Below are positions 36,061-45,264 of a stretch of DNA of 64,000 nt, one piece after another. The DNA lies in the NCBI RefSeq assembly GCF_002277815.1, contig NZ_NKJI01000003.1:434001-498000 (forward strand), read 5' to 3'. The stretch's first letter is position 1. Each line of letters begins with the position of its first letter. Position numbers and translations under genes: made by a program. The notes below the pieces were generated by a model. It had not been told where the DNA came from, made no database searches, and was given only the letters and a program-made list of their open reading frames with translations. The stretch comes from Pseudomonas sp. ERMR1:02 (GTDB taxonomy: Bacteria > Pseudomonadota > Gammaproteobacteria > Pseudomonadales > Pseudomonadaceae).

Positions 36061-37643
36061 ATGCGCATTTCTACAGCACAGTATTACGCTACGACGGCTG
36101 CCAACTACTCTCGCAACTTCAACAACGTGATGAAGTCGGCTGAGCAGGCCAGTAGCAACCTTAAAATCACGACAGCCGCGGATGATCCGGTCGGTGCCGC
36201 GCGCTTGCTGCAACTTGACCAGCAAAAAGCCATGTTGGGTCAGTACACCACCAACATCAACGCGTTGAACACCGCTCAGGCGCAGGAAGAGAGCGTGTTG
36301 GACAGCATCAACAACACGCTGCAGAAAGTCAGTGAACTGGCCGTGCGGGCCGGTGGCGGTTCGTTGAACGACGATGACCGTAAATCCATTTCGGCCGAGC
36401 TCAAGCAGTCGGAAGAACAAGTGCTGAGCCTGATGAACAGCAAGGACGCCAACGGCAAGTACATCTTCTCGGGCGCCAGCAACAACACCCAGCCGTTGTG
36501 CGCAACAGCGACGGCACCTATAGCTACCAGGGTGATCAGACTCAGCTTGAGCTGAAGATCGGTGACTCGATGTCGCTGGGCCTGAACGATACCGGTTGGG
36601 ATGTATTCCAGCAGGCGATCAACGCCGCGCGCAGCTCGACCACCATGCTCACGCCGCCGGTCGATGACGGACGCGTGAAAGTATCGCCTGGATTGGTGAG
36701 CTCCGGTCCAACCTTCGATGCGAACTTCCGTGGCGGCGAGCCCTACAAGTTACAATTCACAAGCAGCACTCAGTACGTGATCACGGATGCCGCCGGCGTC
36801 GACAGGACCGCCGAGGCGGCCGGGGGAGGCGTGTTCGACCCGAATGCCAAGGGCGGTTCCGACATCAGCTTCCGTGGTGTGACGTTCAAGCTGGACATCA
36901 CCCAGCAGCCTGGCGACAACGCCAACAACATCGATGGCTTCATTGCCACGCACAGTTTCCAGTTGTCGGCCAAGCCCGACAGCTTCGTCAGCAACCGTGC
37001 CCCGGGCAACACATCGACGGCTATCGTGAGCCAGACTGCGGTGACCAACGCCACCGATTACAAGAGCTTTTTCCCGGAAGGCGGGGCTGTCCTCAAGTTC
37101 ACCGGCCCCGGTACCTTCGAGCTGTATGCTCGCCCGTTTACCGCCGGTAGCACACCGGTAACCACCGGCTCCGTGGTAGCTGGCGTGGCGACGGCGGCGG
37201 GTGTCAGCTTTACCCTCGGTGGCACGCCGCCAGTTCCGGCGGCAGGTGATCAGTTCGATATCGCGGTCAACACCCACCAGACCCAGAACGTACTCGACAC
37301 CATCAGCCAGCTGCGTACGGCGCTTGACGCGCCGACCGATGGCAATCCGACTGCGCAACGTTTTCTGTCAGACACGATAGCGTCATCCATCGCGAACCTG
37401 AACAACTCCAAAAACCAGGTCGACATGGCGCGCGGTGCGATCGGCGCCCGGGGTAATGTGATGGATATGCAGAGCGAGCAAAATACAAGCAGCGGCCTGA
37501 TCAACGAATCGACCACGAGCGGTATCAGAGATGCCGACCCGGCGGAAGTGCTGACGCGCCTGACCCTGCAACAGACCATGCTGCAGGCCGCGCAACTGGC
37601 GTTCGCCAAGGTTTCCCAGTTGAGCCTGTTCAACAAGCTTTGA
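36061..37643 (+). pseudogene. flgL: flagellar hook-filament junction protein FlgL (HAP3), split by a single-base frameshift
   Basis: FlgL is the second junction protein. The N-terminal part (MRISTAQYYATTAANYSRNF, then ITTAADDPVGAARLLQLDQQ) reads to KYIFSGASNNTQP, the conserved FlgL block. The frame then breaks at about 36496-36498 (CCGTTGTG). The next frame continues RNSDGTYSYQGDQTQLELKI and reaches the C-terminal helix (DPAEVLTRLTLQQTMLQAAQ, then FAKVSQLSLFNKL). One added T would read TQPFVRNSDG and give 527 residues, as in related pseudomonads. A sequencing error is likely; if true, filament attachment would fail. Confidence 0.88.
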
Positions 37644-37701
37644 GTCGGTCCTGACCGCTCGCGGCCAGCTCCTGTCATAGGGGCTAATGCCGATCAGAAA
37701 C

Positions 37702-37802
37702 TGTAGGAGCGAGCTTTGCTCGCGATGGACGTCAACGATAACGGGCGCTGTCTGAATGCTCGCGTTATCCGGACGTTTTTCGCGAGCGAGCTCGCTCCTG
37801 CA
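37702..37802. repeat. REP pair downstream of flgL
   Basis: TGTAGGAGCGAGCTTTGCTC starts at 37702 and the inverse arm ends GAGCTCGCTCCTGCA at 37802. It lies in the 469-base gap between flgL and the KAS III gene. The rest of the gap has T-rich tracts (37849-37868) and a candidate FliA element, with no gene seen. Confidence 0.8.
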
Positions 37803-38000
37803 GGGGCCCAGGCCCGCTCACTGATTTGCATTAGTCACAAGGGGCTGGCTTTTTTTTGCTTTTTTTTGCATGGAGCGAAGCAGGGTAGGGCGGGATCCGG
37901 GCCGCAAAATCAAATAAAGCACCGATCTCTGAGTGACCCGTCAGTCAAAACGCGCATCTTCACTGTATCCTGTCTGCGGGCGGTGAAGGTGGCGGGCTGT

Positions 38001-38026
38001 TCAAGGTGCTTCTTGATTCCCGATGT
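38001..38026 (+). promoter_or_regulatory. possible FliA (sigma-28) promoter of the KAS III gene
   Basis: TCAAG-N13-CCCGATGT resembles the Pseudomonas FliA consensus TCAAG-N13/14-GCCGATAA, with five consecutive matches in the -10 core. It lies 86 bases upstream of the KAS III start. The -10 end is poor, so this is tentative. Confidence 0.3.
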
Positions 38027-38112
38027 TGCCTCCTTTGGGGCCTGGCTCCGACTGTAGACGCCCTCGATTCAGCGAGCGGCGATGTTCAGCTGTTTATTAT
38101 TGGGAAGCCATA

Positions 38113-39042
38113 ATGATTGGCATAAAAAATATAGCGAGTTACGTGCCGACAGCCGGGGTTGATAACTACGCCCAGGGTGCAAAGTTCGACAAGGACGAAA
38201 CCTTCATTCTTGGCAAGATCGGTTCGGCGTTTTTGCCCCGCATGGATGCCGATCAGGAAACTTCCGATCTGTGTGTCGCAGCAGCCAATGCGCTGTTCGC
38301 CGCCAATCCCGAACTCAAACGCGAATCTATCGACTGCTTGATCGTCGTCACCCAGAACGGTGATGAAGAAGGCTTGCCGCACACCTCTGCAATCGTGCAA
38401 GACAAGTTGGGCTTGCCAACCAATGTCGCCGCTTTCGATATTTCCCTGGGCTGTTCCGGTTATGTCTACGGCCTCTACGCGATCAAAGGCTTCATGGAAG
38501 CGACAGGGCTGAAAAACGGCCTGCTGATCACCGCCGACCCTTATTCGAAGATCGTCGACCCCGAAGACCGCAACACCACCATGCTGTTTGGCGATGCCGC
38601 GACCGCGACCTGGATGGGCGAAAACGCGGTCTGGCAACTGGGCAAGTCGAAGTTCGGCACCGACGGTTCCGGCGCTCCGCACTTGAAGGTCAGCGATGGC
38701 GTGTTCTTCATGAACGGCCGCCAGGTCTTCAATTTTGCCTTGCTGAAAGTCCCGGCGCATTTGCATGAGTTGCTGGACGAGTCGAATTTGCAGGCCAGCG
38801 ATATCAATGCCTTCTGCATTCACCAGGGCAGTGCGGCCATTGTCGATGCCGTGGCGCGCCGCTTCGAGGAAGGCGAGCCGGAGAAGTTCGTCAAGGACAT
38901 GCTCGAAACCGGTAACACGGTGTCATCGAGCATTCCGCTGCTGTTGCAGAACCATGTGTTCGATTCGAAGTGGACTCGCGTAGCTATCAGCGGTTTCGGC
39001 GTAGGCCTGTCGTGGGGCTCGGCGATTCTCTATCGCGGCTGA
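38113..39042 (+). CDS. 3-oxoacyl-ACP synthase III-like protein (flagellar-locus KAS III)
   Basis: The 309-residue protein has the thiolase fold of FabH-type ketoacyl-ACP synthases, which condense an acyl-CoA or acyl-ACP with malonyl-ACP. The catalytic triad is visible: Cys in ISLGCSGYVYG (about residue 116), His in FCIHQGSAAI and Asn in ETGNTVSSSIPLLL. It differs enough from housekeeping FabH to be a specialised paralogue. In P. syringae a KAS III gene (orf3) sits with glycosyltransferases between flgL and fliC in the flagellin glycosylation island. Here it lies in the same place but alone. A role in modifying the flagellin glycan is inferred from position only. ATG 38113 lacks a strong Shine-Dalgarno. 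Confidence 0.85.
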   Translation: MIGIKNIASYVPTAGVDNYAQGAKFDKDETFILGKIGSAFLPRMDADQETSDLCVAAANALFAANPELKRESIDCLIVVTQNGDEEGLPHTSAIVQDKLGLPTNVAAFDISLGCSGYVYGLYAIKGFMEATGLKNGLLITADPYSKIVDPEDRNTTMLFGDAATATWMGENAVWQLGKSKFGTDGSGAPHLKVSDGVFFMNGRQVFNFALLKVPAHLHELLDESNLQASDINAFCIHQGSAAIVDAVARRFEEGEPEKFVKDMLETGNTVSSSIPLLLQNHVFDSKWTRVAISGFGVGLSWGSAILYRG

Positions 39043-39066
39043 TTGGCCCGATTGCAGTAGCAATAG

Positions 39067-39107
39067 AAAACGCTCGGAAATTCAGGTTTCCGGGCGTTTT
39101 GTTTTTT
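39067..39107 (+). terminator. intrinsic terminator after the KAS III gene
   Basis: AAAACGCTCGGAAA (39067-39080) pairs with TTTCCGGGCGTTTT (39087-39100, one G-T pair), followed by GTTTTTT. It separates the KAS III transcript from fliC. Confidence 0.85.
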
Positions 39108-39185
39108 CTGGCGCCGATTTTCTGGCTCTAAAGCCTTGAAAATAAAGGGCTGGCACCCTGCCACTAAAAATTTGCAAAAAACCCC

Positions 39186-39212
39186 TCAAGCAAAGCCTCA
39201 TCACGACGATAA
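39186..39212 (+). promoter_or_regulatory. FliA (sigma-28) promoter of fliC
   Basis: TCAAG at 39186-39190, a 14-base spacer and GACGATAA at 39205-39212 match the FliA consensus TCAAG / GCCGATAA. It lies 80 bases before the fliC ATG, as expected for flagellin genes in Pseudomonas. Confidence 0.8.
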
Positions 39213-39292
39213 CTATTACGTAGGTTCTCTAGGCCACACCCGGCGGTAGCCAGGGCCGGAAGCCGCAGTATCCATCCAACGAGGATTTCGTC

Positions 39293-40744
39293 ATGGCTTT
39301 AACCGTAAACACCAACCTTGCTTCCTTGACCGTTCAGAACAACCTGAACAAGGCTTCCAGCAATCTGCAAACTTCGATGCAGCGCCTGTCCTCCGGCCTG
39401 CGTATCAACAGCGCTAAAGACGACGCTGCCGGCCTGCAAATTTCCAACCGCCTGACCAGCCAGATCAACGGCCTGGGCACTGCCATCAAGAACGCCGGTG
39501 ACGGTATCTCCATCGCGCAAACTGCTGAAGGCGCGATGCAGGAATCTACCAACATTCTGCAAAAAATGCGTACCCTGGCCCTGGCTTCCGCCAACGGCTC
39601 GCCAAGCGATGACGACCGTAAGTCGAACAACGCCGAATACTCTGCACTGACCGCGGAACTGACTCGTATCTCCAGCACCACTACCTTCGGTGGTCGTAAC
39701 CTGCTGGACGGTTCCTTCGGTACTACCCAGTTCCAGGTAGGCTCCAACGCCAACCAGACCATCAACATGACCCTGGGTGACGTGTCGGCCAACAACATTG
39801 GCTCCCAGCAGATGAAAACCAAGGCAATCGTACCGAACGCAACCGGTGTGGCTGCTGGTGCTATTACTCTCGTTGGCGGTGGCCAGACCGCTAACTTCAA
39901 CGTTGCAGCAGGCGATTCGGCCAAGACTACTGCTTCCCAGATCAACCTTGCAGCTGTTGGTGGTGTGACCGCGACTGCTAGCACCGAAGCCAAATTCGCT
40001 GTCAACACTGCTGCCATCCTGGGCGCAGTTCCAGCCAGCGCCAACTTCAGTATTAACGTAGGTGGCGTGGCTGGCGTTGGCGGTACCACAGTATCCATGG
40101 TGGGTGTGACCACCACCGCTGAACTGGCGGACCAACTGAAGTCCAACGCCGCTAAATTGGGCATCAGCGTTAACTACGATGCCAAGGCAGGTAGCCTGTC
40201 GGTTAAATCCGACACCGGCGATAACATCGCTCTGAACGCTGGTGACGCTGGTGCAATCGCTGGTATCACTATTGCCGCCAAAGACGGTGCCGGTAACTTT
40301 GGTGCTGGTGTGGCTGCAGCTGCAGGCGTTATTCAAGTGACTGGTGCTATTTCCCTGAACTCCGCCAACAGCTACTCGATGAGCGGTGCTGGTGTGGCTG
40401 GTCTGTTCGCTTCTGGCAGCTCGGCAAAAACCACCGTTGCCAACACTGACGTGACCACTGCAGCCAACGCTCAGAACGCGATCGACGTGATCAGCCAGGC
40501 TATCTCGGGCATCGACTCCCAGCGTGCTGACCTCGGTGCGGTACAAAACCGTTTCGACAGCACCGTGTCGAACCTGCGCAGCATCTCGGACAACTCCACC
40601 GCTGCTCGTGGCACAATCCAGGACGTTGACTTCGCTTCTGAAACTGCCCAGCTGACCAAGCAGCAAACCCTGCAACAGGCATCCACCGCGATCCTGTCCC
40701 AGGCGAACCAGCTGCCATCGGCTGTGCTGAAGCTGCTGGGTTAA
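39293..40744 (+). CDS. fliC: flagellin FliC
   Basis: The 483-residue protein is the filament subunit. The conserved N-terminal D0/D1 region begins [20 protein letters not shown] and includes [20 protein letters not shown] and [14 protein letters not shown]. The C-terminal D1/D0 region includes [19 protein letters not shown] and ends [14 protein letters not shown]. Residues about 175-395 form a variable, A/G/T/V-rich surface region without recognised domain. The gene has its own FliA promoter and terminator. GAGGA upstream of the ATG is the ribosome binding site. Codon use suggests high expression. Confidence 0.97.
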   Translation: MALTVNTNLASLTVQNNLNKASSNLQTSMQRLSSGLRINSAKDDAAGLQISNRLTSQINGLGTAIKNAGDGISIAQTAEGAMQESTNILQKMRTLALASANGSPSDDDRKSNNAEYSALTAELTRISSTTTFGGRNLLDGSFGTTQFQVGSNANQTINMTLGDVSANNIGSQQMKTKAIVPNATGVAAGAITLVGGGQTANFNVAAGDSAKTTASQINLAAVGGVTATASTEAKFAVNTAAILGAVPASANFSINVGGVAGVGGTTVSMVGVTTTAELADQLKSNAAKLGISVNYDAKAGSLSVKSDTGDNIALNAGDAGAIAGITIAAKDGAGNFGAGVAAAAGVIQVTGAISLNSANSYSMSGAGVAGLFASGSSAKTTVANTDVTTAANAQNAIDVISQAISGIDSQRADLGAVQNRFDSTVSNLRSISDNSTAARGTIQDVDFASETAQLTKQQTLQQASTAILSQANQLPSAVLKLLG

Positions 40745-40769
40745 TTCCGGCGCTTGGTAACTGACGGAA

Positions 40770-40799
40770 GGGCGCGTTTACGCGCCCTTTTGTCTTTTT
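40770..40799 (+). terminator. intrinsic terminator after fliC
   Basis: GGGCGCG-TTTA-CGCGCCC forms a perfect seven-base-pair stem followed by TTTTGTCTTTTT. It lies between fliC and flaG. Confidence 0.85.
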
Positions 40800-40818
40800 C
40801 ATAATCAGGAGATTGGGC

Positions 40819-41172
40819 ATGGATATGAGCGTCAAGTTGAACCTGTCTTATCCCGCCGCCGTTGCCCCGCAGGGCGCAACGCCGACTGTCACCGCCAGCC
40901 AGGATCAGCCCAAGGCTGAAGACGTCGCAAAGTCGGGTTCCGAGCCCAAGCGCGACGAACTTGAAAAGGCCGTGACCGATATTCAGGAATTCGTCCAGGC
41001 TGCCCAGCGCAATCTGGATTTTTCCATTGATGATTCCACTGGCCGGGTCGTGGTCAAGGTCATCGCCACCGAAACGGGTCTCGTGATTCGTCAGATCCCG
41101 TCGGAAGCTGCACTAAAACTGGCCCAGAGCCTGTCGGACGCCAGTAGTTTGTTGTTTGACGACAAAGTCTGA
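40819..41172 (+). CDS. flaG: FlaG family flagellar protein
   Basis: The 117-residue protein has a disordered N-terminus (A, P, T, Q, K rich) and a C-terminal FlaG domain with LEKAVTDIQEFVQAAQRNLDFSIDDSTGR and VVKVIATETGLVIRQIPSEAAL. The family influences filament length in Pseudomonas. ATG 40819 follows CAGGAGATTGGGC. It lies between the fliC terminator and fliD, the usual arrangement. Confidence 0.9.
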   Translation: MDMSVKLNLSYPAAVAPQGATPTVTASQDQPKAEDVAKSGSEPKRDELEKAVTDIQEFVQAAQRNLDFSIDDSTGRVVVKVIATETGLVIRQIPSEAALKLAQSLSDASSLLFDDKV

Positions 41173-41250
41173 ACTGGCATGAATTTTGTTGCTGTCGCTG
41201 TTTAAGATGTTTACGGTCAAGAAAACGGCAGCCACTGGATAAGGAGAGAG

Positions 41251-42639
41251 ATGATGGCGGGTACATCGGTTAGCGGTGTTGGTTCGAACATCGATACCCA
41301 GGCGATTGTGAAGTCTTTGGTGGACTCTGAAAGAGCGCCAAAACAGACGCAGATCAACAATCAGACGTTGAAAGCAACCACCTCGCTGTCGTCGATCGGC
41401 AAAATCCAGGCGGCGCTGGATGCCTTCCGTGGCGCAATGGATAACATGAAGACCGCCTCCAGCTTCAGCGGGTTGAGTGGTACGTCCTCCGATGAAAAAG
41501 TCGCCACCGTGACCACCGGTAACGGTGCGGCGGCGGGTAATTTCTCGCTGTTGGTTACTCAGCTGGCAACTGCATCGAAAATTTCCAGCAAGGTGTTCAC
41601 CGACGGCGCTTCTGCGGTAGTCAACGCAGGTTCAGTGCCGTCCACGCTGAGCATCAAGCAGGGCAGCGACACCTTCGACGTCAGTATTCCTGCCGGCGCG
41701 ACGTTGCAGCAGGTCCGCGACTCGATCAACTCCCAGTACGCGAACCAGGGCTTGAGTGCCAACATCCTGACCGACGCCAACGGTTCTCGCATGGTGCTGA
41801 CTTCCAGCAAAACCGGTGTCGGTTCGGACCTGAGCCTGACGGGCAATTCCGGTCTCGAAACCGGCACCTCGGTTCTCGCTACCCCGCAGAACGCCAAGTA
41901 CTCGCTCGATGGCGTGCCGATGGAATCCAAGACCAATACCATTGCCGACGCTGTGAGCGGGATCACCGTCAAGCTGACGGGTGTTTCTCCGGTTCCGTCC
42001 GGCGGCGGTGCGGCAACGCCAGCCACTATCACGGTGTCTGCCGACACTTCGACGCTGAAGTCGGCGGTCAAGGGTTTTGTCGATACCTATAACGCACTGA
42101 TCAAGGCTGCCAGCGCCGAGACCCAGGTCACGACCAATGCCGATGGATCGTTGACAGCGGGGACTCTCACGGGCGACGCGTCTCTGCGTTCGTTGCTGTC
42201 GTCGGTACGCACCGAGTTGAACGCCATGAGCGGCACCGGCCAGATGAAATCCCTCGCTCAGTTCGGTGTCCAGACCGACCAGAAAAGCGGATTACTATCT
42301 ATCGATGACAAAGTATTTGGTGCTGCGGCACTCACCAATGCCGCCGATATCAACGGGATCTTTTCGGGCGATACCGGTTTGCTGGCGCGCATGAAGTCCG
42401 CCACCGACAGCTTCGCGCAGAAAACTACCGGAGTTTTTGCGGCGCGTTCGTCGAGCTTGAGTGCCAGCCTGACTGACCTGAAGAAGCAGCAGGACGCCCT
42501 TGATGCGCGGATGGCCAGCTTGCAAACGAGCCTGACGGCCAAATACACGGCAATGGACTCCCTGGTAGCCAAGCTGCGCGCACAGAGCGACAGCATCATG
42601 ACCACGCTCAATGCGCTGAACAATCCGAAGTCGAACTGA
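41251..42639 (+). CDS. fliD: flagellar filament cap protein FliD (HAP2)
   Basis: The 462-residue protein caps the filament and folds arriving flagellin. Its N-terminus includes VSGVGSNIDTQAIVKSLVDSE, the conserved FliD start. The middle contains IKQGSDTFDVSIPAGATLQQVRDSIN and the C-terminal domain has LKSAVKGFVDTYNALIKAAS and a coiled-coil (LSASLTDLKKQQDALDARMASLQTSL). AAGGAGAGAG precedes ATG 41251; a second ATG at 41254 is equally possible. A terminator follows. Confidence 0.95.
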   Translation: MMAGTSVSGVGSNIDTQAIVKSLVDSERAPKQTQINNQTLKATTSLSSIGKIQAALDAFRGAMDNMKTASSFSGLSGTSSDEKVATVTTGNGAAAGNFSLLVTQLATASKISSKVFTDGASAVVNAGSVPSTLSIKQGSDTFDVSIPAGATLQQVRDSINSQYANQGLSANILTDANGSRMVLTSSKTGVGSDLSLTGNSGLETGTSVLATPQNAKYSLDGVPMESKTNTIADAVSGITVKLTGVSPVPSGGGAATPATITVSADTSTLKSAVKGFVDTYNALIKAASAETQVTTNADGSLTAGTLTGDASLRSLLSSVRTELNAMSGTGQMKSLAQFGVQTDQKSGLLSIDDKVFGAAALTNAADINGIFSGDTGLLARMKSATDSFAQKTTGVFAARSSSLSASLTDLKKQQDALDARMASLQTSLTAKYTAMDSLVAKLRAQSDSIMTTLNALNNPKSN

Positions 42640-42652
42640 TTCGAATCACGCA

Positions 42653-42699
42653 TAAAAAAAAACCCAGGCACGCCGTAATGACAGCGCCTGGGTTTTTTT
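42653..42699. terminator. bidirectional-looking terminator after fliD
   Basis: AACCCAGGC (42661-42669) pairs with GCCTGGGTT (42686-42694), with an A-run before and seven T after. It should end the fliD transcript, so fliST need their own promoter or read-through. Confidence 0.85.
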
Positions 42700-42729
42700 A
42701 TTGGTGGAATGTCCGCGTTAAAGTTATGT

Positions 42730-42743
42730 GTCGATCAGTCGAC
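42730..42743. promoter_or_regulatory. perfect palindrome upstream of fliS, FleQ-box-like
   Basis: GTCGATCAGTCGAC sits within a perfect 16-base inverted repeat (TGTCGA-TCAG-TCGACA), 53 bases upstream of the fliS start. It resembles the reported FleQ box GTCaNTAAAtTGAC in the outer GTC/GAC and several central positions. Binding is inferred only. Confidence 0.35.
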
Positions 42744-42796
42744 ATAAAGATCAGAGCCCACCTAATTCAAGCTGTTGTCTGTCACGAGGTAGAAAC

Positions 42797-43186
42797 ATGA
42801 ACCCCATGAGAGCCCTTCGCCAATATCAGAAGGTCAATTCCCATGCCCAGATCTCTGAAGCCAACCCTCATCGCCTGGTGCAGATGCTGATGGAGGGCGG
42901 GCTGGACCGAATGGCACAGGCCAAGGGGGCGCTGGAGCGGGGTGACATCGCACTCAAGGGGTTGATGCTGGGCAAGGCCGTGGACATCATCATCGGCCTG
43001 CGCGATGGCTTGAATCCGGAAAAGACCGAAGATCCGGCGTCCTTGCAGCAGCTCGACAATCTGTACGCCTACATGATGACGCGTCTGATGGAAGCCAATC
43101 GCGATAACAACGCGGCGATCATCGACGAAGTTTCGGGTTTGCTTGAAACCCTGAAAAGCGGTTGGGATGCAATTGCCGATCAATAG
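42797..43186 (+). CDS. fliS: flagellin export chaperone FliS
   Basis: The 129-residue helical protein binds the flagellin C-terminus to prevent early polymerisation. Conserved blocks are MRALRQYQKVNSHAQISEAN, PHRLVQMLMEGGLDRMAQAK, GKAVDIIIGLRDGL and DNLYAYMMTRLMEANRDN. ATG 42797 is chosen because it starts the four-helix domain; the frame is open 69 bases further upstream. FliT follows 24 bases later. Confidence 0.95.
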   Translation: MNPMRALRQYQKVNSHAQISEANPHRLVQMLMEGGLDRMAQAKGALERGDIALKGLMLGKAVDIIIGLRDGLNPEKTEDPASLQQLDNLYAYMMTRLMEANRDNNAAIIDEVSGLLETLKSGWDAIADQ

Positions 43187-43210
43187 GCCCAAGGGTCTGA
43201 GGAAGACGTC

Positions 43211-43507
43211 ATGAGTCAAGCACTGCGTCGAATAGAAGAAACCCGCGAAGCCCTGATCGACGCCCTGGCGGCGCGCAACTGGGATGCCATCGGTGAGCTG
43301 GATACGACCTGTCGTGAATGCGTCGACGAAGTGCTCAGTGAAGCACCTATCGACGAAGAAGCACTTCGGAATAATCTGGAAGGACTGTTGGCCGTTTACA
43401 AAGAGCTGCTGACTGCAACGATGGGAGAGCGTCAGGCGATAGTTGACGAGATGTCGCAGATCACCCAAGCACAAAAAGCGTCAAAGGTTTACCATCTGTT
43501 TGGTTAA
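43211..43507 (+). CDS. fliT: FliT-like flagellar chaperone
   Basis: The 98-residue, mainly helical protein lies right after fliS, the usual position of the FliT-type chaperone for the cap protein FliD. Sequence such as RRIEETREALIDALAARNWD and LEGLLAVYKELLTATMGERQA fits the family, which is poorly conserved. The gene is called by position and character. Its annotated homologue in P. aeruginosa is the fleP-adjacent ORF group. GAGGAAGACGTC precedes ATG 43211. Confidence 0.82.
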   Translation: MSQALRRIEETREALIDALAARNWDAIGELDTTCRECVDEVLSEAPIDEEALRNNLEGLLAVYKELLTATMGERQAIVDEMSQITQAQKASKVYHLFG

Positions 43508-43678
43508 TTGACGACGGTTAATCCAAACATAGCGCGCCATAAATTTGACTGTGCACGTTTTTTTGACTTAACTAGTGGCTGGTTCCAGATTTCAGTCGTC
43601 TTCAGGCATATCTTGCCTGCAAGCGTTTAGCTTGCCCCAGCATTTGGGCATTGAGTTGACTAGGGAAGTTGCTATTGC

Positions 43679-45154
43679 ATGTGGCGTGAAACCAAAATAC
43701 TTCTAATAGACGACGATAGCGTCCGCCGCCGCGACTTGGCGGTGATTTTGAATTTTCTCGGTGAAGAAAATTTACCCTGCGGCAGTCACGACTGGCAGCA
43801 GGCGGTCGGGTCTTTGTCATCTAGTCGTGAAGTGATCTGCGTCCTTATCGGGACGGTCAATGCTCCTGGCGCGCTTTTGGGCTTGCTAAAGACACTCTCG
43901 AGCTGGGATGAGTTCCTTCCTGTTTTGCTAATGGGCGATAATTCTTCCAGCGACCTGCCGGAAGATCAGCGTCGCAGGGTGCTTTCGACCCTCGAAATGC
44001 CACCCAGCTACAGCAAATTGCTCGATTCGCTGCACCGTGCCCAGGTCTACCGTGAAATGTACGACCAGGCCCGTGAGCGCGGTCGTCACCGTGAACCCAA
44101 TCTTTTCCGCAGTCTTGTCGGCACCAGCCGGGCGATCCAGCACGTCCGTCAAATGATGCAGCAAGTCGCCGATACCGACGCCAGCGTGTTGATCCTCGGT
44201 GAGTCCGGGACCGGCAAGGAAGTGGTTGCGCGCAACCTGCATTACCACTCCAAGCGCCGTGAAGCGCCGTTCGTGCCGGTGAACTGCGGGGCAATTCCGG
44301 CGGAGCTACTGGAAAGCGAATTGTTCGGTCACGAGAAGGGCGCATTCACCGGGGCGATCACCAGTCGCGCCGGGCGTTTCGAACTGGCCAACGGCGGCAC
44401 CCTGTTCCTCGACGAAATCGGCGATATGCCGCTGCCGATGCAGGTCAAGTTGCTGCGCGTGTTGCAGGAACGCACCTTCGAGCGCGTGGGCAGCAACAAG
44501 ACCCAGAGTGTCGACGTGCGCATCATTGCGGCGACCCACAAGAATCTCGAAAGCATGATCGAGATCGGCACGTTCCGTGAAGACCTGTACTACCGCCTGA
44601 ACGTGTTCCCGATCGAGATGGCGCCGCTACGTGAGCGTGTCGAAGACATTCCGCTGCTGATGAACGAGTTGATCTCGCGCATGGAGCACGAGAAGCGTGG
44701 TTCGATCCGCTTCAACTCCGCAGCCATCATGTCCCTGTGTCGTCACGGCTGGCCCGGCAACGTCCGTGAGCTGGCGAACCTGGTGGAGCGCATGGCGATC
44801 ATGCATCCGTACGGTGTGATCGGTGTGGTCGAATTGCCGAAGAAATTCCGCTATGTCGATGACGAAGACGAGCAAATGGTCGACAGCCTGCGCAGCGATC
44901 TTGAAGAGCGGGTGGCCATCAATGGCCATACCCCGGACTTCGCCGTCAACGGCATGCTGCCGCCGGAAGGCCTGGACCTGAAGGACTACCTCGGCGGTCT
45001 GGAGCAAGGGTTGATTCAACAGGCGCTGGATGATGCCAATGGCATTGTGGCCCGCGCTGCCGAACGCCTGCGTATCCGCCGCACCACGCTGGTGGAAAAG
45101 ATGCGCAAGTACGGCATGAGCCGTCGTGACGGAGATGAGCAGGCGGATGATTGA
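43679..45154 (+). CDS. fleQ: flagellar master regulator FleQ
   Basis: The 491-residue sigma-54 enhancer-binding protein is at the top of the flagellar cascade and also controls exopolysaccharide genes in response to cyclic di-GMP. The N-terminal receiver-like domain (about 1-125) lacks a conserved phospho-acceptor aspartate ([13 protein letters not shown] at that strand). The AAA+ domain has Walker A GESGTGKE (174-181) and an intact GAFTGA (221-226), plus [12 protein letters not shown] Fis-type helix-turn-helix is at the C-terminus ([22 protein letters not shown]). The upstream 171 bases contain a weak TTGACT-N17-TTAACT element. Confidence 0.97.
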   Translation: MWRETKILLIDDDSVRRRDLAVILNFLGEENLPCGSHDWQQAVGSLSSSREVICVLIGTVNAPGALLGLLKTLSSWDEFLPVLLMGDNSSSDLPEDQRRRVLSTLEMPPSYSKLLDSLHRAQVYREMYDQARERGRHREPNLFRSLVGTSRAIQHVRQMMQQVADTDASVLILGESGTGKEVVARNLHYHSKRREAPFVPVNCGAIPAELLESELFGHEKGAFTGAITSRAGRFELANGGTLFLDEIGDMPLPMQVKLLRVLQERTFERVGSNKTQSVDVRIIAATHKNLESMIEIGTFREDLYYRLNVFPIEMAPLRERVEDIPLLMNELISRMEHEKRGSIRFNSAAIMSLCRHGWPGNVRELANLVERMAIMHPYGVIGVVELPKKFRYVDDEDEQMVDSLRSDLEERVAINGHTPDFAVNGMLPPEGLDLKDYLGGLEQGLIQQALDDANGIVARAAERLRIRRTTLVEKMRKYGMSRRDGDEQADD

Positions 45155-45195
45155 CGCCTGTTTTTCAACCTCTTCATTTATAGGCAGTTTTTTTT

Positions 45196-45211
45196 AGGCA
45201 CGGGTATTGCT
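45196..45211 (+). promoter_or_regulatory. sigma-54 promoter of fleSR
   Basis: AGGCACGGGTATTGCT has GGCAC, TTGC and the exact GG-N10-GC spacing, 54 bases before the fleS ATG. FleQ-dependent fleSR transcription from sigma-54 is established in P. aeruginosa. Confidence 0.85.
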
Positions 45212-45264
45212 ACGTCCCTCGCAACGTTCCGTTTCACTGACGGTCAGCCAAGCGAGAGAGCACG

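Noticed and set aside
34365..36068. Minus-strand ORF of 567 residues opposite flgK
   Set aside because: flgK is clear on the plus strand with conserved termini. High GC at third positions produces long antisense frames.
41173..41195. TGGCAT and TTGCT before fliD as a sigma-54 promoter
   Set aside because: The GG and GC are 13 bases apart, not ten, so it does not fit -24/-12 spacing.
43612..43640. GGCAT and TTGC before fleQ as a sigma-54 promoter
   Set aside because: The spacing between GG and GC is eight bases, and fleQ is expected to be sigma-70 dependent.
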